Shown here in pieces: positions 28,935 to 39,175 of a stretch of DNA of 50,471 nucleotides. Each line of letters opens with the position of its first letter. Positions within the stretch are counted from its first letter, which is position 1. Under the pieces are notes generated by a model. It saw nothing but the letters and a program-made list of their open reading frames with translations, was not told the origin of the DNA and searched no databases. Position numbers and translations under genes: made by a program. The DNA is taken from the NCBI GenBank assembly GCA_902626605.1, contig CACOFZ010000011.1, positions 1 to 50,471 on the forward strand. The letters run 5' to 3'. The stretch is from an uncultured PS1 clade bacterium. GTDB lineage: Bacteria; Pseudomonadota; Alphaproteobacteria; MED-G09.

Positions 28935-30200
28935 ATGACTATTTTTAGAATTTATAAGTTAGTAACCAAAATTATCAGACCTTTATTTTATCTATTTTTC
29001 ATCTATAGATTATTAAAAAATAAAGAGGAAAGAGGAAAGTACTCTGAGAGAAAAGGATTATCTTCAAATAAAAAACCAAAGGGAAAGATAGTATGGATTC
29101 ATGCAGCAAGCATAGGTGAGGCTCTATCTTCATTACCTTTGATTGATAAATTAAAGGAATTATCTCCAAAAATTAATATTATAATTACAACTGGCACAAA
29201 AACTTCGAAAGAAATTATAGTAAAAAAGAAAATTAATGATCTCACACATCAATATGTTCCTTGGGATAATGAAAAATTTTGTTTAAATTTTCTTAACTTC
29301 TGGCAACCTGACTTAGCTATATTTTTAGAATCTGAAATATGGCCAAATTTACTTAATGAAACAAATAAAAAGAATATTCCTCTTTGTTTAGTTAACGCAA
29401 GAATTACCGATAAAACCTTTAAAAAATGGTTGAAACTTCCTAAAACCATCAAATACTTACTATCATTCTTTTCAATAATTATAGCCCAAGATGAATTCAG
29501 TAAAACTAAACTTCAAAAACTTGGAGCTAAAAATATTTTTGTTTATGGAAATTTAAAAAATGACTCTAAAAAATTAATCTATGATATTGAAGATTTAAGA
29601 AAATATGACGAATTTCTTAAAGAAAAAAACCTTTTAGTTGCAGCGTCTACTCATGAGGGAGAAGAAGTTGAAATTATAAATAAGTTTAAATCTCTTCTAG
29701 TTGAATTACCAAACCTTTTCTTAGTCATAGCACCAAGACACCCCGATAGAAGAAATGATTTAGTCAAAATAATAAAGAAATCTGGCTTTGCCGATAAAGA
29801 GTTTATTTTGAGGTCAAGCAATGATTATTTAGATCAAAATACAAAAATTTTTCTCTTAGATAGTATTGGGGAATTAGGATACTTTTATAAAAAATCTAGT
29901 GCTGTAATTATGGGAGGTGCTTTCGGAAATTTTGGTGGTCATAATCCTATAGAGCCAGCGCTTTTTGAAAATGCAATTTTTAGCGGCCCTAATTTTTATA
30001 ATTTTAAGGATGAATATAATCAACTTTTAAAAAATGGTGGTGTTAAAATAGTTTACGATATGGATGATTTATTTATTTTAAAGAATAAAGAGAAAATTTT
30101 AAGTATGACAAGAAATTCAAAAAATTTTTCTGAAAATATTAGAGGCGCTGCAGATAAAATATCGGTAAAATTAATTGGTATATTAAATGAAAATTATTGA
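28935..30200 (+). CDS. waaA: 3-deoxy-D-manno-octulosonic acid transferase
   Basis: Transfers Kdo from CMP-Kdo to the lipid A precursor at the inner membrane. The 421 residues have an N-terminal anchor helix, then WIHAASIGEALSSLPLI with the catalytic glutamate E62, YVPWDNEKFCLNFL, FLESEIWPNLL, LVNARI, and in the second GT-B domain APRHPDRRNDL and GGAFGNFGGHNPIEPA. It follows the acyltransferase by 2 bp and overlaps lpxK by 14 bp. Mono- versus bifunctional activity cannot be read from the sequence. Confidence 0.96.
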   Translation: MTIFRIYKLVTKIIRPLFYLFFIYRLLKNKEERGKYSERKGLSSNKKPKGKIVWIHAASIGEALSSLPLIDKLKELSPKINIIITTGTKTSKEIIVKKKINDLTHQYVPWDNEKFCLNFLNFWQPDLAIFLESEIWPNLLNETNKKNIPLCLVNARITDKTFKKWLKLPKTIKYLLSFFSIIIAQDEFSKTKLQKLGAKNIFVYGNLKNDSKKLIYDIEDLRKYDEFLKEKNLLVAASTHEGEEVEIINKFKSLLVELPNLFLVIAPRHPDRRNDLVKIIKKSGFADKEFILRSSNDYLDQNTKIFLLDSIGELGYFYKKSSAVIMGGAFGNFGGHNPIEPALFENAIFSGPNFYNFKDEYNQLLKNGGVKIVYDMDDLFILKNKEKILSMTRNSKNFSENIRGAADKISVKLIGILNENY

Positions 30201-31197
30201 ACCTAAATTTTGGTGGACTGATAAACCTTCAATATTAATTAAATTAATCTCACTCCCTTTTGGAATATCTTTAAAGACACTAATATTTTTGAGAAATAAA
30301 TTATTTAAAAAAATTTTTCTACCTAAGCCAGTAATATGTGTTGGCAATTTTGTTGTTGGTGGGCAGGGAAAAACTCCTTTTGTTAGACATTTAAGATCAG
30401 TTTTGGAAAGTAAAGATAGAAGGACAGTAGTGATTTCTAAAGGATATGGTGGAAAAATGAAATCATCGAAAATTATAAATAAGACTGACAGCACTATAGA
30501 TTATGGTGATGAAGCATTGATACATGCAAAGGACGGTTTAACTGTTGTTTCAAAAAATAGAGTTGATGCCATAAAGGTTCTAGATAAAAATCATTTTGAT
30601 TTTGTTATATTAGATGATGGTCTACAAGATCCTTCAATTCATAAAGATTTAAATATTGTAATAATTGATACATCTAAAGGTACTGGAAATAATCTTTTAA
30701 TTCCTTTTGGTCCCATGAGGGAGAGTTTAGATTCTGCTCTTATAAAAACTGATATAATTATTTTAATTAACTCTATAGATCAAAATCATCAATCCATTAG
30801 TAATGTTTTAAACCTTTGGAAGGGCATCGTTATAAATGCAGATTACGAAACATATATAGATGAAGGTATTGATGATGAAATTATTGCTTTTTCAGGGGTA
30901 TCAAACCCTGAGAAATTTACTCATGGGCTTAAGAATATGGGCGCTATAGTTAATAAACATTTTATATTTTCTGACCATGAAAATATTAGCGAAGAGGATG
31001 CAAAAGAAATATTTGAATATTCAAAATTTAAAAATCTTAGAATTGTAACTACTGAAAAAGATCTAATTAAATTAAAAGAGTCAAAGAAAAACAGTTATAG
31101 AGAAAAGCTTTATTTAAGCTCTATATTAGCAAAAGTAAGAATTAGATTTGATGAAGAAATTTTAATAAATTTTTTAAAAGAAAAAAAATTAATATAG
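30187..31197 (+). CDS. lpxK: Tetraacyldisaccharide 4'-kinase
   Basis: Adds the 4'-phosphate to make lipid IVA before Kdo transfer. The 336 residues have an N-terminal amphipathic/membrane segment, the Walker A motif VGNFVVGGQGKTPF (about 53-66), SKGYGGK, YGDEALIHAK, and the catalytic-region motif FVILDDGLQDPSIHKDLNI. It overlaps waaA by 14 bp. With msbA, DUF374 and waaA it forms a lipid A module; lpxA-D genes are elsewhere. Confidence 0.96.
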   Translation: MKIIEPKFWWTDKPSILIKLISLPFGISLKTLIFLRNKLFKKIFLPKPVICVGNFVVGGQGKTPFVRHLRSVLESKDRRTVVISKGYGGKMKSSKIINKTDSTIDYGDEALIHAKDGLTVVSKNRVDAIKVLDKNHFDFVILDDGLQDPSIHKDLNIVIIDTSKGTGNNLLIPFGPMRESLDSALIKTDIIILINSIDQNHQSISNVLNLWKGIVINADYETYIDEGIDDEIIAFSGVSNPEKFTHGLKNMGAIVNKHFIFSDHENISEEDAKEIFEYSKFKNLRIVTTEKDLIKLKESKKNSYREKLYLSSILAKVRIRFDEEILINFLKEKKLI

Positions 31198-31201
31198 TAA
31201 A

Positions 31202-31630
31202 ATGAAAATTATTTCCTTCTTATTTTTTACATTATTGTTTTTAAGTAATAACGCTCAATCGAATGAAATATCTAATGTAGTAATACAAAATGAAGATTCT
31301 TCCTCGATCTCTATAGTTGCGGAGGTAATGATTACTGAAAGTCAACAAGCAAAAGGCATGATGTACAGAAAATCGTTAGATGAGGGTAGAGGTATGTTAT
31401 TTTTATTTAAGAAGCCAAAAAGAGCGGTTTTTTGGATGAAAAATACCTATATTTCTCTAGATCTAATTTTTATAAAGAAGGGAGGGGATATTGACTCTAT
31501 TCATGAGAATCTTGAACCGCTAAGCACTAAGAAAATTAAATCAAGAAATGATGTCATTGCCGTGCTTGAAATTTTAGGAGGACAAGTGAAAAAAAATAAA
31601 ATTAACTTAGACTCAAAAATTTTATTTTAA
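31202..31630 (+). CDS. DUF192 family exported protein
   Basis: A 142-residue protein with a Sec-type signal peptide (SFLFFTLLFLSNNAQSNE, cleavage near residue 21). The DUF192 core is ESQQAKGMMYRKSLDEGRGMLF, followed by FWMKNTYISLDLIFI and VIAVLEILGG. Function of the family is unknown. It lies 4 bp after lpxK, so it is likely in the same transcript, and it ends 10 bp from convergent greA. Periplasmic location is inferred from the signal peptide. Confidence 0.88.
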   Translation: MKIISFLFFTLLFLSNNAQSNEISNVVIQNEDSSSISIVAEVMITESQQAKGMMYRKSLDEGRGMLFLFKKPKRAVFWMKNTYISLDLIFIKKGGDIDSIHENLEPLSTKKIKSRNDVIAVLEILGGQVKKNKINLDSKILF

Positions 31631-31640
31631 AGTTTATTCT

Positions 31641-32114
31641 CTAAGTGAATTCAACCTTTAGTATTTCGTATGACTTTCCTCCTCCAGGAGTATTAACCTC
31701 TACAGAGTCACCTACAGTTTTTCCAATTAATGCCTTAGCTAGAGGAGATTGTATAGATATTTTTCCAGAATTAAAATCAGCCTCTATTTCCCCAACAATC
31801 TGATATTTTGACTCAATATCTGTTTCTTCATCAACTATTAATATAGTTGCGCTAAACTTTACTTCCTCCCCAGAGAGATCCAAAGGATCAATTACTTCAG
31901 CGCGGCTTAAAATATCCTCAAGTTCCATAATTTTAGTTTCATTATGACTTTGCTCCTCCTTAGCTGCATGATATTCTGCATTTTCAGATAGGTCTCCATG
32001 AGCTCTTGCTTCTGCAATTGAGTCAATAATTCTTGGTCGCTCAATAGTTTTACAATTTTTAAGCTCTTCCTCAACTATATTTTTACCATTAGGTGTTAAC
32101 GGAATTTTATTCAT
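31641..32114 (-). CDS. greA: Transcription elongation factor GreA
   Basis: Inserts a coiled coil into the RNA polymerase secondary channel and stimulates cleavage of backtracked RNA. In 157 residues: the N-terminal coiled coil with tip acidic residues ([21 protein letters not shown] and E near 41-44) and the C-terminal FKBP-like domain ([23 protein letters not shown]). Located 50 bp after carB, the common alphaproteobacterial carA-carB-greA order. Confidence 0.97.
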   Translation of the reverse strand: MNKIPLTPNGKNIVEEELKNCKTIERPRIIDSIAEARAHGDLSENAEYHAAKEEQSHNETKIMELEDILSRAEVIDPLDLSGEEVKFSATILIVDEETDIESKYQIVGEIEADFNSGKISIQSPLAKALIGKTVGDSVEVNTPGGGKSYEILKVEFT

Positions 32115-32164
32115 GATTAAGTTTAACCCAGTATTTATTTTTTTTTAAGGGAATAATTGAGTTT

Positions 32165-35100
32165 TTAATCTAATGACTCACCAAAGGATTGAATTGTTTT
32201 AACAGTCATTTCATTATTTTTAATTGCTTTAATTGCCATTACAGCTGCATTTGCTCCCGATACTGTAGTGTAATATGGAGTTTCAGACTCAAGAGCAGAT
32301 CTTCTTATAGATTTAGAGTCTTTTATAGCCTGAGGTGTTTCTGTGGTATTAAAAACTAATGATATTTTCTTTTCACTAATCATTTCTACTATATGTGGAG
32401 ATCCCTGAAGAACCTTATTAATTTTTTCTGCTTTAATATTATTTCTATTAAAAAATTCTGCTGTTCCATCAGTCGCATAAATTTGAAAGCCAAGTGAAAT
32501 AAGTTCTGAAACAGGTATTAAAATCTTATCTTTATCACTATCTTTTACGGAAACAAATACAGAGCCCCCAGTAGGAATTTTAGAACCACTTCCAATTTGA
32601 CTTTTTGCAAAAGCCATTCCAAAATCTTTATCAATTCCCATAACCTCACCAGTTGATCTCATTTCTGGACCAAGAATAGTATCTACGCCTGTAAATCTCT
32701 TAAAAGGAAAAACCGCCTCTTTAATGGCAAAATGATTTATATTTGTTTTTTCTAAATCCATTGTATTAATTTTATCTCCAAGCATTATTTTTGTTGCTAT
32801 TTTAGCAAGAGGTTTACCTAAGACCTTAGCGATAAAAGGAACAGTTCGACTGGCTCTTGGATTCACTTCAAGAATAAAAATCTCATCATCTTTGATTGCA
32901 AATTGAGTATTCATTAGACCAATCACATTTAAGCCTTTGGCTAGAAGTTTAACTTGTTTCTCCAGCTCTTCTAAAATTTCTTTTTTTAATGAAAATGGCG
33001 GTATTGAACAAGCCGAGTCCCCTGAATGAACTCCAGCTTCTTCAATATGTTCTAAAATCCCAGCAATATAAATATTATTACCATCACATAAAGCATCAAT
33101 ATCAACTTCAATAGCATCTCTTAAGTATGAATCTATTAAGACAGGATTATCTCCTGAAACTACAACAGCTTCTTTCATATATTTTTCTAATTGTTCATCA
33201 GAGTGAACAATCTCCATTGCTCTACCACCCAATACATATGATGGTCTAATAACAACCGGATAACCAATATCATTAACAATATTTATTGCCTGATCATAGG
33301 TTGTCGCAATTCCATTTTTTGGCTGTAAAATATTAAGATTTGATATTAATTTTTGAAACCTATCCCTATCTTCTGCAAGATCAATTGCATCTTGAGAGGT
33401 TCCTAAAATTTTAACTTCTATATTATTTTTTTCCAGTTCTTTAGCTAGCTTCAGAGGTGTTTGACCACCAAATTGAACAATTATACCTAATAAATTTCCT
33501 GATGATTTTTCTATATTAATAATTTCAATAAGATCTTCAAAATTTAAAGGTTCGAAATATAATCTATCTGAAGTGTCATAATCTGTAGATACAGTTTCAG
33601 GATTGCAATTTACCATTATACTCTCAACACCAGCTTCTTTAAGTGCGTAGGATGCATGAACACAACAATAATCAAACTCAATTCCCTGTCCTATTCTGTT
33701 GGGTCCTCCGCCAATAATAATAACTTTATCATTGTTGGATGGTTTTGATTCACAAGATAAGGTATCAGAAAATATTGAGTCTCCATAAGTGGAATACATA
33801 TAAGCAGTTTCTGATTTAAACTCTGCAGCGCAAGTATCAACCCTTTTAAAAACAGGCTTTATATTAAAATTGTCTCTAAGTTTTCTAATATCATTCTCAT
33901 TACAATTAGTGAGTTCAGCTAATCTATTATCTGAGAATCCCAGCGTTTTTAACCAAATTATATTTTCTTTATCCTCTGGCATTCCTTTTATAACTAATTG
34001 ATTTTCTATTTCTATAATTTCATTTATTTGTTCAATAAACCAAGGGTCGTAAAATGTTAACTCATGAACTCTTTCTGGGCTTATCCCGGCCCTTAGAGCG
34101 TCTGCTAAATATAGAAGTCTATCTGGTGATGTTTTTTTTAATTCTTTTTCAATTTTATCAATATCATTACTTTTAGCTATAGAACTAAAACCATTTAATC
34201 CAGTTTCTAGTGATCTTAGTGCTTTTTGAACTGACTCTTTAAAATTTTTTCCAATTGCCATTGCCTCACCAACCGATTTCATTGATGAAGACAAATTAGG
34301 TACTGATCCAGGAAATTTTTCAAATGCAAATCTTGGTATTTTAGTAACTACGTAATCAATAGTTGGTTCAAAAGATGCCGGAGTTGTTTTGGTAATGTCA
34401 TTTTTTAATTCATCAAGTGTGTATCCTACTGCTAACAATGCTGCAATTTTTGCAATTGGAAAACCCGTTGCTTTGGAGGCCAAAGCAGATGACCTTGAAA
34501 CTCTAGGATTCATCTCAATAACAACCATATCACCATTTTTTGGATTTATTGCAAATTGAACATTTGATCCACCAGTATCCACACCTATCTCTCGTAAAAT
34601 ATCAATAGAGGCTACTCTCATTTTTTGATATTCTTTATCTGTAAGTGTCAATGCTGGCGCAACTGTAATTGAGTCACCTGTATGGACACCCATAGGATCA
34701 ATATTTTCTATTGAGCATATAATTATACAATTATCAGATTTATCCCTAACGACCTCCATTTCATACTCTTTCCAGCCAGCAACAGACTCTTCGACAAGAA
34801 TTTCATTAGTAGGTGAGCTCTCAATTCCATTTGAGGCAATATCTTTAAATTCATCAATAGTAGTAGCAATTCCTCCTCCTGTACCACCAAGTGTAAATGA
34901 GGGTCTTATAATAACAGGTAATCCAATTTTATCTAATTTTGTCAGAGAATCATTTAAGTCCTGGGAGGTAAAAGATTTTGGAGTTTTAAGACCAATTTTT
35001 CTCATTGCTTCTCTAAATTTGCTTCTATCTTCTGCTTTAGATATAGCTTCTTCATCAGCACCAATAAGTTCTACATTATTTTCTTTTAAAAAACCTGAGT

Positions 35101-35410
35101 CAGAAACTTCTAATGATACATTTAATCCTGTTTGACCACCCATTGTAGGGAGAATGGCATCTGGCTTTTCTTTTTTAATTATTTTTTTTAAAACTTCAGA
35201 GGTTATGGGTTCAATATATGTTTTATCTGCAACATCTGGATCTGTCATTATTGTTGCTGGATTAGAATTTACTAAAATTATTTTAAAACCCTCGCTTTTT
35301 AGAGCTTTACAAGCTTGCGTTCCAGAATAATCAAATTCACATGCTTGTCCAATAACAATAGGTCCTGCGCCAACAACTAGTATACTTTTTATGTCATCTC
35401 TTTTTGGCAA
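32165..35410 (-). CDS. carB: Carbamoyl-phosphate synthase large subunit
   Basis: Makes carbamoyl phosphate for arginine and pyrimidines. The 1081 residues contain two homologous ATP-grasp halves. The first starts [20 protein letters not shown] with [11 protein letters not shown] and [12 protein letters not shown]. The second has [33 protein letters not shown] and [12 protein letters not shown], with a C-terminal MGS-like allosteric domain (from about 935). It is complete and starts 1 bp after carA. Regulation by UMP or ornithine, known in the family, would act at the C-terminal domain. Confidence 0.98.
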   Translation of the reverse strand: MPKRDDIKSILVVGAGPIVIGQACEFDYSGTQACKALKSEGFKIILVNSNPATIMTDPDVADKTYIEPITSEVLKKIIKKEKPDAILPTMGGQTGLNVSLEVSDSGFLKENNVELIGADEEAISKAEDRSKFREAMRKIGLKTPKSFTSQDLNDSLTKLDKIGLPVIIRPSFTLGGTGGGIATTIDEFKDIASNGIESSPTNEILVEESVAGWKEYEMEVVRDKSDNCIIICSIENIDPMGVHTGDSITVAPALTLTDKEYQKMRVASIDILREIGVDTGGSNVQFAINPKNGDMVVIEMNPRVSRSSALASKATGFPIAKIAALLAVGYTLDELKNDITKTTPASFEPTIDYVVTKIPRFAFEKFPGSVPNLSSSMKSVGEAMAIGKNFKESVQKALRSLETGLNGFSSIAKSNDIDKIEKELKKTSPDRLLYLADALRAGISPERVHELTFYDPWFIEQINEIIEIENQLVIKGMPEDKENIIWLKTLGFSDNRLAELTNCNENDIRKLRDNFNIKPVFKRVDTCAAEFKSETAYMYSTYGDSIFSDTLSCESKPSNNDKVIIIGGGPNRIGQGIEFDYCCVHASYALKEAGVESIMVNCNPETVSTDYDTSDRLYFEPLNFEDLIEIINIEKSSGNLLGIIVQFGGQTPLKLAKELEKNNIEVKILGTSQDAIDLAEDRDRFQKLISNLNILQPKNGIATTYDQAINIVNDIGYPVVIRPSYVLGGRAMEIVHSDEQLEKYMKEAVVVSGDNPVLIDSYLRDAIEVDIDALCDGNNIYIAGILEHIEEAGVHSGDSACSIPPFSLKKEILEELEKQVKLLAKGLNVIGLMNTQFAIKDDEIFILEVNPRASRTVPFIAKVLGKPLAKIATKIMLGDKINTMDLEKTNINHFAIKEAVFPFKRFTGVDTILGPEMRSTGEVMGIDKDFGMAFAKSQIGSGSKIPTGGSVFVSVKDSDKDKILIPVSELISLGFQIYATDGTAEFFNRNNIKAEKINKVLQGSPHIVEMISEKKISLVFNTTETPQAIKDSKSIRRSALESETPYYTTVSGANAAVMAIKAIKNNEMTVKTIQSFGESLD

Positions 35411-35411
35411 T

Positions 35412-36560
35412 TTATTTATTTCCCACTAGGTTTTGAAATTTATTAAAAAGATAAAAACTATCATAAGGACCAGGTGATGCCTCTGGATGATGTTGAACTG
35501 AAAAAATTGGCCTATCTTTGATTGATAGCCCAGAGTTACTTCCATCAAATAAACTTATGTGAGTTTCATCTATATTTTTTTTGAGAGACTCGAACTTTAC
35601 CGCAAAGCCATGATTCATTGATGTAATCTCAACTTTCTGGCTATTCAAATTTTTAACTGGATGATTTGCTCCATGATGACCTTGATGCATTTTAAAAGTT
35701 TCTCCACCTAGAGCCAGTGCAAGAATTTGATGACCAAGGCAAATTCCAAAAATTGGAATATTTTTATTTAGTAATTCTTTTATTATTGGAACAGAATATT
35801 TACCTGTTGCGTATGGATCGCCTGGTCCATTTGATAGAAATATTCCATCTGGGTCTAAGTTTAATATTTTTTCGGAACTTGTATCACAAGGAACTATTGT
35901 CAATTTATTAAATCTTGATGCAAGGCATCTGAGAATATTATTCTTAACGCCGTAATCAATTATAACAATATGCTTATTAATTGTTTCTATTTCATTGCTT
36001 AAAAAATCTATTTCTTTTTCTGACCAGTTATAGATTTTTTTTGTTGAGACTATTTTTGCAAGATCCTGACCAACTATGCCCTCCCATTTACTTAATTCGT
36101 CCTTAAAGTAGTCATTATCATTAAATCCATTTTGGTCGTTAATTATAATACCATTCATAAATCCCTTTTCTCTGATGTGTGTTGTAATTGATCTAGTATC
36201 AACTCCATAAAGAGCAACAATCTTATTATCAATGAGCCATTGATTCAGACTTTTTTTAGAACGCCAATTGGATGGGGAGGTAATAGGGCTATTAAAAATT
36301 GCTCCTTTGATTTTTGGAATATTTTTACTTTCTATATCTTCAGGATTTGTTCCAACATTGCCAATATGAGGAAATGTAAAGGTTATTATTTGTGAAGCAT
36401 ATGAAGGATCAGTCATAATTTCTTGGTAACCTGTCATAGCGGTATTAAAACAAACCTCACCTATTGCAGATCCCTCAAGACCACAACCATAACCTTTGAA
36501 CATAATTCCATCATCAAGAATTATGGCTCCAGTTGGTTTTTTGCTTGACCAATCAGACAT
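35412..36560 (-). CDS. carA: Carbamoyl-phosphate synthase small (glutaminase) subunit
   Basis: Hydrolyses glutamine and channels ammonia to CarB. In 382 residues the N-terminal CPSase domain ([20 protein letters not shown]) is followed by a class I glutaminase. The glutaminase has the nucleophile Cys in [17 protein letters not shown] and the His-Glu pair in [11 protein letters not shown]. It is the first gene of carAB-greA. The upstream gap (36561-36856) is long and contains an inverted repeat TTGACG...CGTCAA; one arm would serve as -35 for this gene. Confidence 0.98.
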   Translation of the reverse strand: MSDWSSKKPTGAIILDDGIMFKGYGCGLEGSAIGEVCFNTAMTGYQEIMTDPSYASQIITFTFPHIGNVGTNPEDIESKNIPKIKGAIFNSPITSPSNWRSKKSLNQWLIDNKIVALYGVDTRSITTHIREKGFMNGIIINDQNGFNDNDYFKDELSKWEGIVGQDLAKIVSTKKIYNWSEKEIDFLSNEIETINKHIVIIDYGVKNNILRCLASRFNKLTIVPCDTSSEKILNLDPDGIFLSNGPGDPYATGKYSVPIIKELLNKNIPIFGICLGHQILALALGGETFKMHQGHHGANHPVKNLNSQKVEITSMNHGFAVKFESLKKNIDETHISLFDGSNSGLSIKDRPIFSVQHHPEASPGPYDSFYLFNKFQNLVGNK

Positions 36561-36856
36561 CGAAATACCTTTTTAAAGATAAAAGAAATATTTTTTTTAA
36601 TTTGAACAATGAATTTAAATAAAAGCTTACTTCTGTACTTAAATTCATAATTTTTGGCACCTCTAACGAAACATTATACTCTTAAAAAGATTTAGCGAAT
36701 CGTTTTTTTTAATTTCAAATTGACGAAAAATATTCATACTATAAACGTACGTCAAGTGAACATTTTATATTAATTGTTTTTTTTTATTTTTTTGTGTTTG
36801 ATTAGAAAAAAAAAATAATCTGTCATACAATATTAAAAATTATTTTGGAGTAAATT
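36561..36856. promoter_or_regulatory. Divergent intergenic region carA / yqeY
   Basis: A 296-bp AT-rich gap with promoters in both directions. On the minus strand TTGACG (36750-36755) followed 17 bp later by TATTTT (36727-36732) is a plausible carA promoter, leaving a leader of about 160 nt. On the plus strand TACAAT (36826-36831) could be the -10 of yqeY, with no good -35; GGAG at about 8 nt before the ATG is its ribosome site. I see no leader peptide or defined attenuator, and no RNA gene. Confidence 0.4.
36720..36755. repeat. Inverted repeat TTGACG-N24-CGTCAA upstream of carA
   Basis: The arms at 36720-36725 and 36750-36755 are exact inverted copies, and the right arm adjoins the palindrome ACGTACGT. 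Each arm reads as a sigma70-type -35 on its own strand, so this may be a pair of facing promoters rather than an operator. Only 6-bp arms, so chance is possible. Confidence 0.4.
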
Positions 36857-37330
36857 ATGTTATTAGATTCTATAAAAAAAGATCTTAAAATTGCTATGAA
36901 GTCTAAAGATACCCTTAAAATATCGACCTTAAGAATGATTACTTCATCAATAAAAAATATGGAAATAAGTAACAGAGGCTCATCCAATGAAGACTCTTCT
37001 GAAAATTCTTTGAGCGATAATGCAATCATTCAATTATTGTCAAAAATGATTAAACAAAGAAGAGAATCAGCAGAAATTTACAGCAAAAGCAATAGAAATG
37101 ACCTTGAAAAAAAAGAAAATGATGAAATTGTAATCATTGAAAAATATATGCCTACTCAAATTGATGATAAGGAAGTTAATGAATTGATTGATCAAGCGAT
37201 TAATGACACAAGTTCCTTGAATATTAAGGATATGGGTAAGGTTATGTCAGTTCTCAAAGAGAAATACTCAGGACAAATGGATTTTGGTAAAGCATCATCA
37301 ATAGTAAGGGAAAAACTAAATAGTCAATAA
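36857..37330 (+). CDS. yqeY: GatB/YqeY domain-containing protein
   Basis: A 157-residue helical protein with the tRNA-binding domain found at the C-terminus of GatB. Signatures: the N-terminal LLDSIKKDLKIAMKSKDTLKISTLRMI, then IIQLLSKMIKQRRESAEIY, the EKYMPTQ turn, and KDMGKVMSVLKEKYSGQMDFGKASSIVRE near the C-terminus. The role is uncertain, perhaps in tRNA amidation or tRNA handling. It abuts dnaG (stop then ATG with no gap), an order conserved from Alphaproteobacteria to Gammaproteobacteria. Confidence 0.93.
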   Translation: MLLDSIKKDLKIAMKSKDTLKISTLRMITSSIKNMEISNRGSSNEDSSENSLSDNAIIQLLSKMIKQRRESAEIYSKSNRNDLEKKENDEIVIIEKYMPTQIDDKEVNELIDQAINDTSSLNIKDMGKVMSVLKEKYSGQMDFGKASSIVREKLNSQ

Positions 37331-39175
37331 ATGAAATTTTCAACAGAAACTTTAAATGAAATTAAAGATAAAATTAGCGTATCTCAAGTTGTAGAGAAAA
37401 CAGTACAACTAAAAAAAAGAGGTAAAGAGTTTATAGGTCTCTCTCCTTTTACTAAAGAGAGAACACCCTCCTTTACTGTAAACGACGAAAAGCAATTCTA
37501 TCATTGTTTCTCAACTAATAAGCATGGTGATATTTTTACTTTTTTGGTTGAAATAGGAGGTTTAAGCTTTCCCGAGGCCGTAGAGAAATTAGCTGATGAA
37601 GCTGGAGTTAAGTTAGGAACTTTTTCACCTGAAGAAGAAGAAAAAATTAACAAAAGTAAAAAAATATATGAAGCCTTGGAGATATCTAAATCATTTTTTT
37701 CATCTCAAATTTTTGATAATGATAATTTGCTGGCGCTTAAATATTTAAGAAACAGAGATTTGGATAATGAAATAATAAATTCTTATGAAATAGGATATGC
37801 CCCTCAAGGAAATAAATTAGAAAAGTTTTTGCTTTCAAAGGGTATCTCTCATGAAATTATGACTTTAGCCGGTATGACCATAAAAGATGAAAATAAAAAT
37901 GATAATTTTTATGACAGATTCCGTAATAGAATTATTTTTCCAATTAGAGATATTAGGAATAGAGTGGTCGGTTTTGGTGGACGAGTAATAAATGATAACG
38001 ATCAACCAAAATATCTTAATTCTCCAGAAACGCCTGTATTTCACAAAGGTAGTCTGTTGTATAATTTTTCAAAAATAAAACCAAATTTACAAGATAATGA
38101 TAATTTGATCGTTGTTGAAGGTTATATGGATGTTGTTAGTTTAGCATCAAAAGGTTTTCGCAATGCAGTAGCACCACTGGGTACAGCCATAACTGAAACA
38201 CAATTAAATATTCTTTGGAAAGAGTCCAATAGTCCCATAATTTGTTTTGATGGAGATAAAGCTGGAAAACAAGCATCCTTCAGAGCAACAGAAATTGCGC
38301 TAAAATTATTAAAACCAAATAAGACATTAAGATTTATAAATCTCCCTAATAATCTTGATCCTGATGATTACATTAAAAATTATGGTATCGAAAGTTTTAA
38401 AAAGTTTGTCAATAAAGCTTCACCTTTAACAAGTATAGTTTGGGATTTATGTTTACAAGAGTCTAATATAGATACTCCTGAGGGAAAGGCTGGTTTTGAG
38501 ACCCTTCTTAGAACAAAACTAAATCTTATAAGCGATAAAAGTATAAAAAAACATTATGGTTTGCTCTTTAAGGATATGCTTGATCAGTTTTTTTACACAA
38601 AAAAAACTGAAAGAAAAATATCTAAACCTGGCAATTATGAAAAATATTCTGGAAAATTGAAGAATTCTTTGAAAATAAAAAATAGTATTTTAGGTTCAGG
38701 AGGCCAGCTACCTTCTGATTTGGAAGCTTTAGTTATTTCAGGAATACTAATTTTCCCAGAATTAATTAAAAAAAACTTTGAAATATTAGAGTCTTTTTAT
38801 ATTGAAAATTTGCGATTAGGAGATATTAGGGATAATGTTCTTGCCTTTGTGAAAAAAGATTATAGCGAACTTGACATTGATCTGTTAAAAGAATTTGTTC
38901 AAAGAGAACATCAAACTTTTTTTGAAAAAGATTTAAGATTTGCAAATATATTTTGGCAAAAAAAAGACGGGAATAATTTTGATCAAATATCAAAAATTTG
39001 GCTTGAAATTTTAAAGGATGATCAACATATAAAGAGTCTCAATAATGATATTGAGACAAGTAAAGATGAAATTAAAAATGAAGAGGATGAAAAACGTTTT
39101 ATTGACCTTATTGATAAAAAAGATCAGGTAATAAAATTAATTACTGAGAAATATGGCGAAAAAAAAATCAACTAA
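37331..39175 (+). CDS. dnaG: DNA primase with degenerate zinc ribbon
   Basis: Synthesises RNA primers for the replication fork and is recruited by DnaB. In 614 residues: the N-terminal CHC2 region (36-75), a TOPRIM catalytic core ([30 protein letters not shown], and the metal-binding [12 protein letters not shown], about 255-340), and a C-terminal helicase-binding domain. The four usual zinc ligands C-x2-H...C-x2-C correspond here to S38, T41, C59 and T62, so only one remains and zinc binding is unlikely, although the surrounding motif [16 protein letters not shown] is conserved. It is not a pseudogene: the frame is intact and the gene lies between yqeY and rpoD in the usual macromolecular-synthesis order. 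Confidence 0.97.
   Translation: MKFSTETLNEIKDKISVSQVVEKTVQLKKRGKEFIGLSPFTKERTPSFTVNDEKQFYHCFSTNKHGDIFTFLVEIGGLSFPEAVEKLADEAGVKLGTFSPEEEEKINKSKKIYEALEISKSFFSSQIFDNDNLLALKYLRNRDLDNEIINSYEIGYAPQGNKLEKFLLSKGISHEIMTLAGMTIKDENKNDNFYDRFRNRIIFPIRDIRNRVVGFGGRVINDNDQPKYLNSPETPVFHKGSLLYNFSKIKPNLQDNDNLIVVEGYMDVVSLASKGFRNAVAPLGTAITETQLNILWKESNSPIICFDGDKAGKQASFRATEIALKLLKPNKTLRFINLPNNLDPDDYIKNYGIESFKKFVNKASPLTSIVWDLCLQESNIDTPEGKAGFETLLRTKLNLISDKSIKKHYGLLFKDMLDQFFYTKKTERKISKPGNYEKYSGKLKNSLKIKNSILGSGGQLPSDLEALVISGILIFPELIKKNFEILESFYIENLRLGDIRDNVLAFVKKDYSELDIDLLKEFVQREHQTFFEKDLRFANIFWQKKDGNNFDQISKIWLEILKDDQHIKSLNNDIETSKDEIKNEEDEKRFIDLIDKKDQVIKLITEKYGEKKIN

Noticed and set aside
36800-36831. TTGATT / TACAAT as a standard promoter for yqeY
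   Set aside because: The spacer is 22 bp, too long for sigma-70; only the TACAAT hexamer is worth keeping.
37331-39175. dnaG as a pseudogene because of the missing zinc ligands
   Set aside because: The reading frame is intact, the TOPRIM residues are conserved, and operon position and spacing are normal.
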